A DNA stretch of 64,000 nt from an uncultured Cohaesibacter sp. (lineage in GTDB: Bacteria > Pseudomonadota > Alphaproteobacteria > Rhizobiales > Cohaesibacteraceae): the NCBI RefSeq assembly GCF_963678225.1, contig NZ_OY782764.1, positions 1,431,001 to 1,495,000 of the forward strand. The letters are read 5' to 3'. Below, one piece after another: positions 63,073 through 64,000 of the stretch (positions are counted from its first letter, which is position 1; every line of letters begins with the position of its first letter). The notes under the pieces are model-generated. The model did not search any database, was not told the origin of the DNA, and was given only the letters and a program-made list of their open reading frames with translations. A program made the translations under genes and the position numbers.

Positions 63073-64000
63073 TTAGTCGATGGACAGGCCGTGCTTCTTG
63101 CGCACAGCCACCACAGCATCGGAGGTGGAGACTTCAATCCCGGCAGAACGCTGGCTCTCCTGAAACGCAATGGCCTCCTGCGCGATCTGATCATCGCTGA
63201 TACCATCGAGGTCCGGATCGTCACCAAGGTCCATCTCACCGAACTGGATGATTTTCGGCTGGGTCTTGAGAACGTCCTTGAGGAGATCGACCAGGTCTAC
63301 CTTTTTGGTTTCGTCTCCATCGGCAAACTCGATTTCGTCCGCATCCAGATCGGACGCCCCATCCAACAGGGCAACTACTTTTGAGCGGCTCCCTGAAGGG
63401 AGGCGACCTTCATCGACAAGACCTTCCGCAAAGGCGACATGATCTGTGTGACGTTGTTTAGTTTCGCGGCCATCAAGCTCTGCCTGTCGGGCATCCAACT
63501 CGGCTTCACGTTCAGCAAAGGCTGCAATCTGATCAGCATCACCCTGATCACGCTTGGGGGCAGTACGAGATTTTGCAGGCTTGAAAGCCATGTCATCATC
63601 CTCACTATGTTCGTCTTCGGAAAATTCGGGGGAACTGGTCGCAGGCGGCACATCGCCAGCCTCATCAATCCAGCGAATGGAATAGTCAGGCAGGATATTG
63701 TCCGCAGTCTCGATCCCGTCCTTCTCGATCAGCCATTCGCGGAAGCGGCGAAACAGGCTGGCAACATCCTTGAAGGCGGCATCGGAGAATTCGACAGCAA
63801 TGGCATCTTCATCATCCCCGGCAAACTCAACTGGTTTGAGACCAGGAACAGCCGGAGCAACTGCCCCGAGGAACCCGACATGTTTGGGATAGAGCGCATC
63901 ACCAGCAGGATTGGACGTAGCCCCCGGCTTGTAAAAGGACATGGAAATGCGCTTGTAGCGGCCATCCTCGACCGCTTCGGAGAACTGCGGCTCCAGCTCG
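63073..64000 (-). CDS. Phage protease (Mu gpI-like), N-terminal part outside window
   Basis: The frame is open to the last base, so the start lies beyond 64000 and the ATG at 63942 is internal. The visible part reads FSEAVEDGRYKRISMSFYKP, then HVGFLGAVAPAVPGLKP, the conserved region of the capsid-maturation protease, followed by a variable acidic domain and a C-terminal DELKKKG-like helical scaffold region (KKVDLVDLLKDVLKTQP). The catalytic residues before this are off the window. Confidence 0.8.
   Translation of the reverse strand, partial: ELEPQFSEAVEDGRYKRISMSFYKPGATSNPAGDALYPKHVGFLGAVAPAVPGLKPVEFAGDDEDAIAVEFSDAAFKDVASLFRRFREWLIEKDGIETADNILPDYSIRWIDEAGDVPPATSSPEFSEDEHSEDDDMAFKPAKSRTAPKRDQGDADQIAAFAEREAELDARQAELDGRETKQRHTDHVAFAEGLVDEGRLPSGSRSKVVALLDGASDLDADEIEFADGDETKKVDLVDLLKDVLKTQPKIIQFGEMDLGDDPDLDGISDDQIAQEAIAFQESQRSAGIEVSTSDAVVAVRKKHGLSID

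Larger units (their letters stand above)
45967..64000. mobile_element. Prophage, structural half (right part; continues past window)
   Basis: All genes from 46197 down to 63073 are on the minus strand and form one late region: in transcription order protease, decoration protein, capsid, connector genes, sheath, tube, E/E', tape measure, U, X, D, V, W, J, I, H, fibre genes, Dam. The head genes resemble Mu-like phages and the tail genes P2-like myophages. The tail module is complete and mostly intact, with tight overlaps. No integrase, transposase, repressor or lysis gene is visible, and the left boundary between 43237 and 46197 is not marked by an attachment repeat that I can see. Confidence 0.85.

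Overview
The window is bacterial chromosomal DNA, moderately GC-rich and densely coded. Gene content points to an alphaproteobacterium, probably of the order Hyphomicrobiales: a BA14K-like small envelope protein, TRAP transporters, a homodimeric E1-type thiamine enzyme divergent from an Lrp gene, malonyl-CoA decarboxylase and a UDP-glucuronate 4-epimerase. A glycyl radical enzyme plus Pta/AckA fits a facultative anaerobe. A marine Cohaesibacter-like organism is my guess from style, not a proven assignment.

Layout. (1) 1-6923, plus strand: purine or nucleoside unit, with the end of one adenine-deaminase paralog, a BMP-family binding protein, a double ATPase, two permeases and a complete adenine deaminase. 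(2) 7025-9980: MdeB/AceE-like 2-oxoacid dehydrogenase E1 protein divergent from an Lrp/AsnC regulator. (3) 10126-13366, minus strand: proV-proW-proX glycine betaine importer. (4) 13367-14142: a very AT-rich non-coding stretch, then a glycyl radical enzyme, its activase and a convergent XRE-cupin regulator. (5) 18041-24722: GntR regulator divergent from a TRAP transporter, 2-hydroxyacid dehydrogenase, DHDPS-like aldolase and PfkB kinase, which looks like one catabolic operon for an unidentified organic or sugar acid. (6) 25139-42958: housekeeping and accessory genes: BA14K-like protein, MaoC-Pta fusion with ackA, UDP-glucuronate epimerase, malonyl-CoA decarboxylase, two chemoreceptors (one split by a one-base frameshift), RNA methyltransferases, a DsbA-like protein, uppP, a GST, queG and a YeeZ-like reductase.

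(7) 43161-64000: a tRNA-Arg(ACG) gene opens an accessory region: an IS3-type transposase remnant, an FRG-domain protein and a membrane-anchored GRAM/PH-like protein, then a prophage on the minus strand that runs off the window. Read in its own direction the prophage has a Mu-like head module (protease, decoration protein, capsid, gp35/36/37-like genes), a P2-like contractile tail (sheath FI, tube FII, E/E', tape measure T, U, X, D, V, W, J, I, H), tail-fibre genes, a Dam-type methylase and a small protein. The early region is outside the window.

Most notable: the glycyl radical enzyme has the catalytic Cys and glycyl loop but Val where dehydratases and C-S/C-N lyases carry the Glu base; the first adenine-deaminase paralog has lost the HDSHH motif; the TRAP operon aldolase has a variant pyruvate-binding motif; the prophage tape measure carries 41-residue tandem repeats and its gpI a repeat-built C-terminal extension; a membrane-protein moron sits inside the tail operon; and a chemoreceptor is broken at a G5 run.
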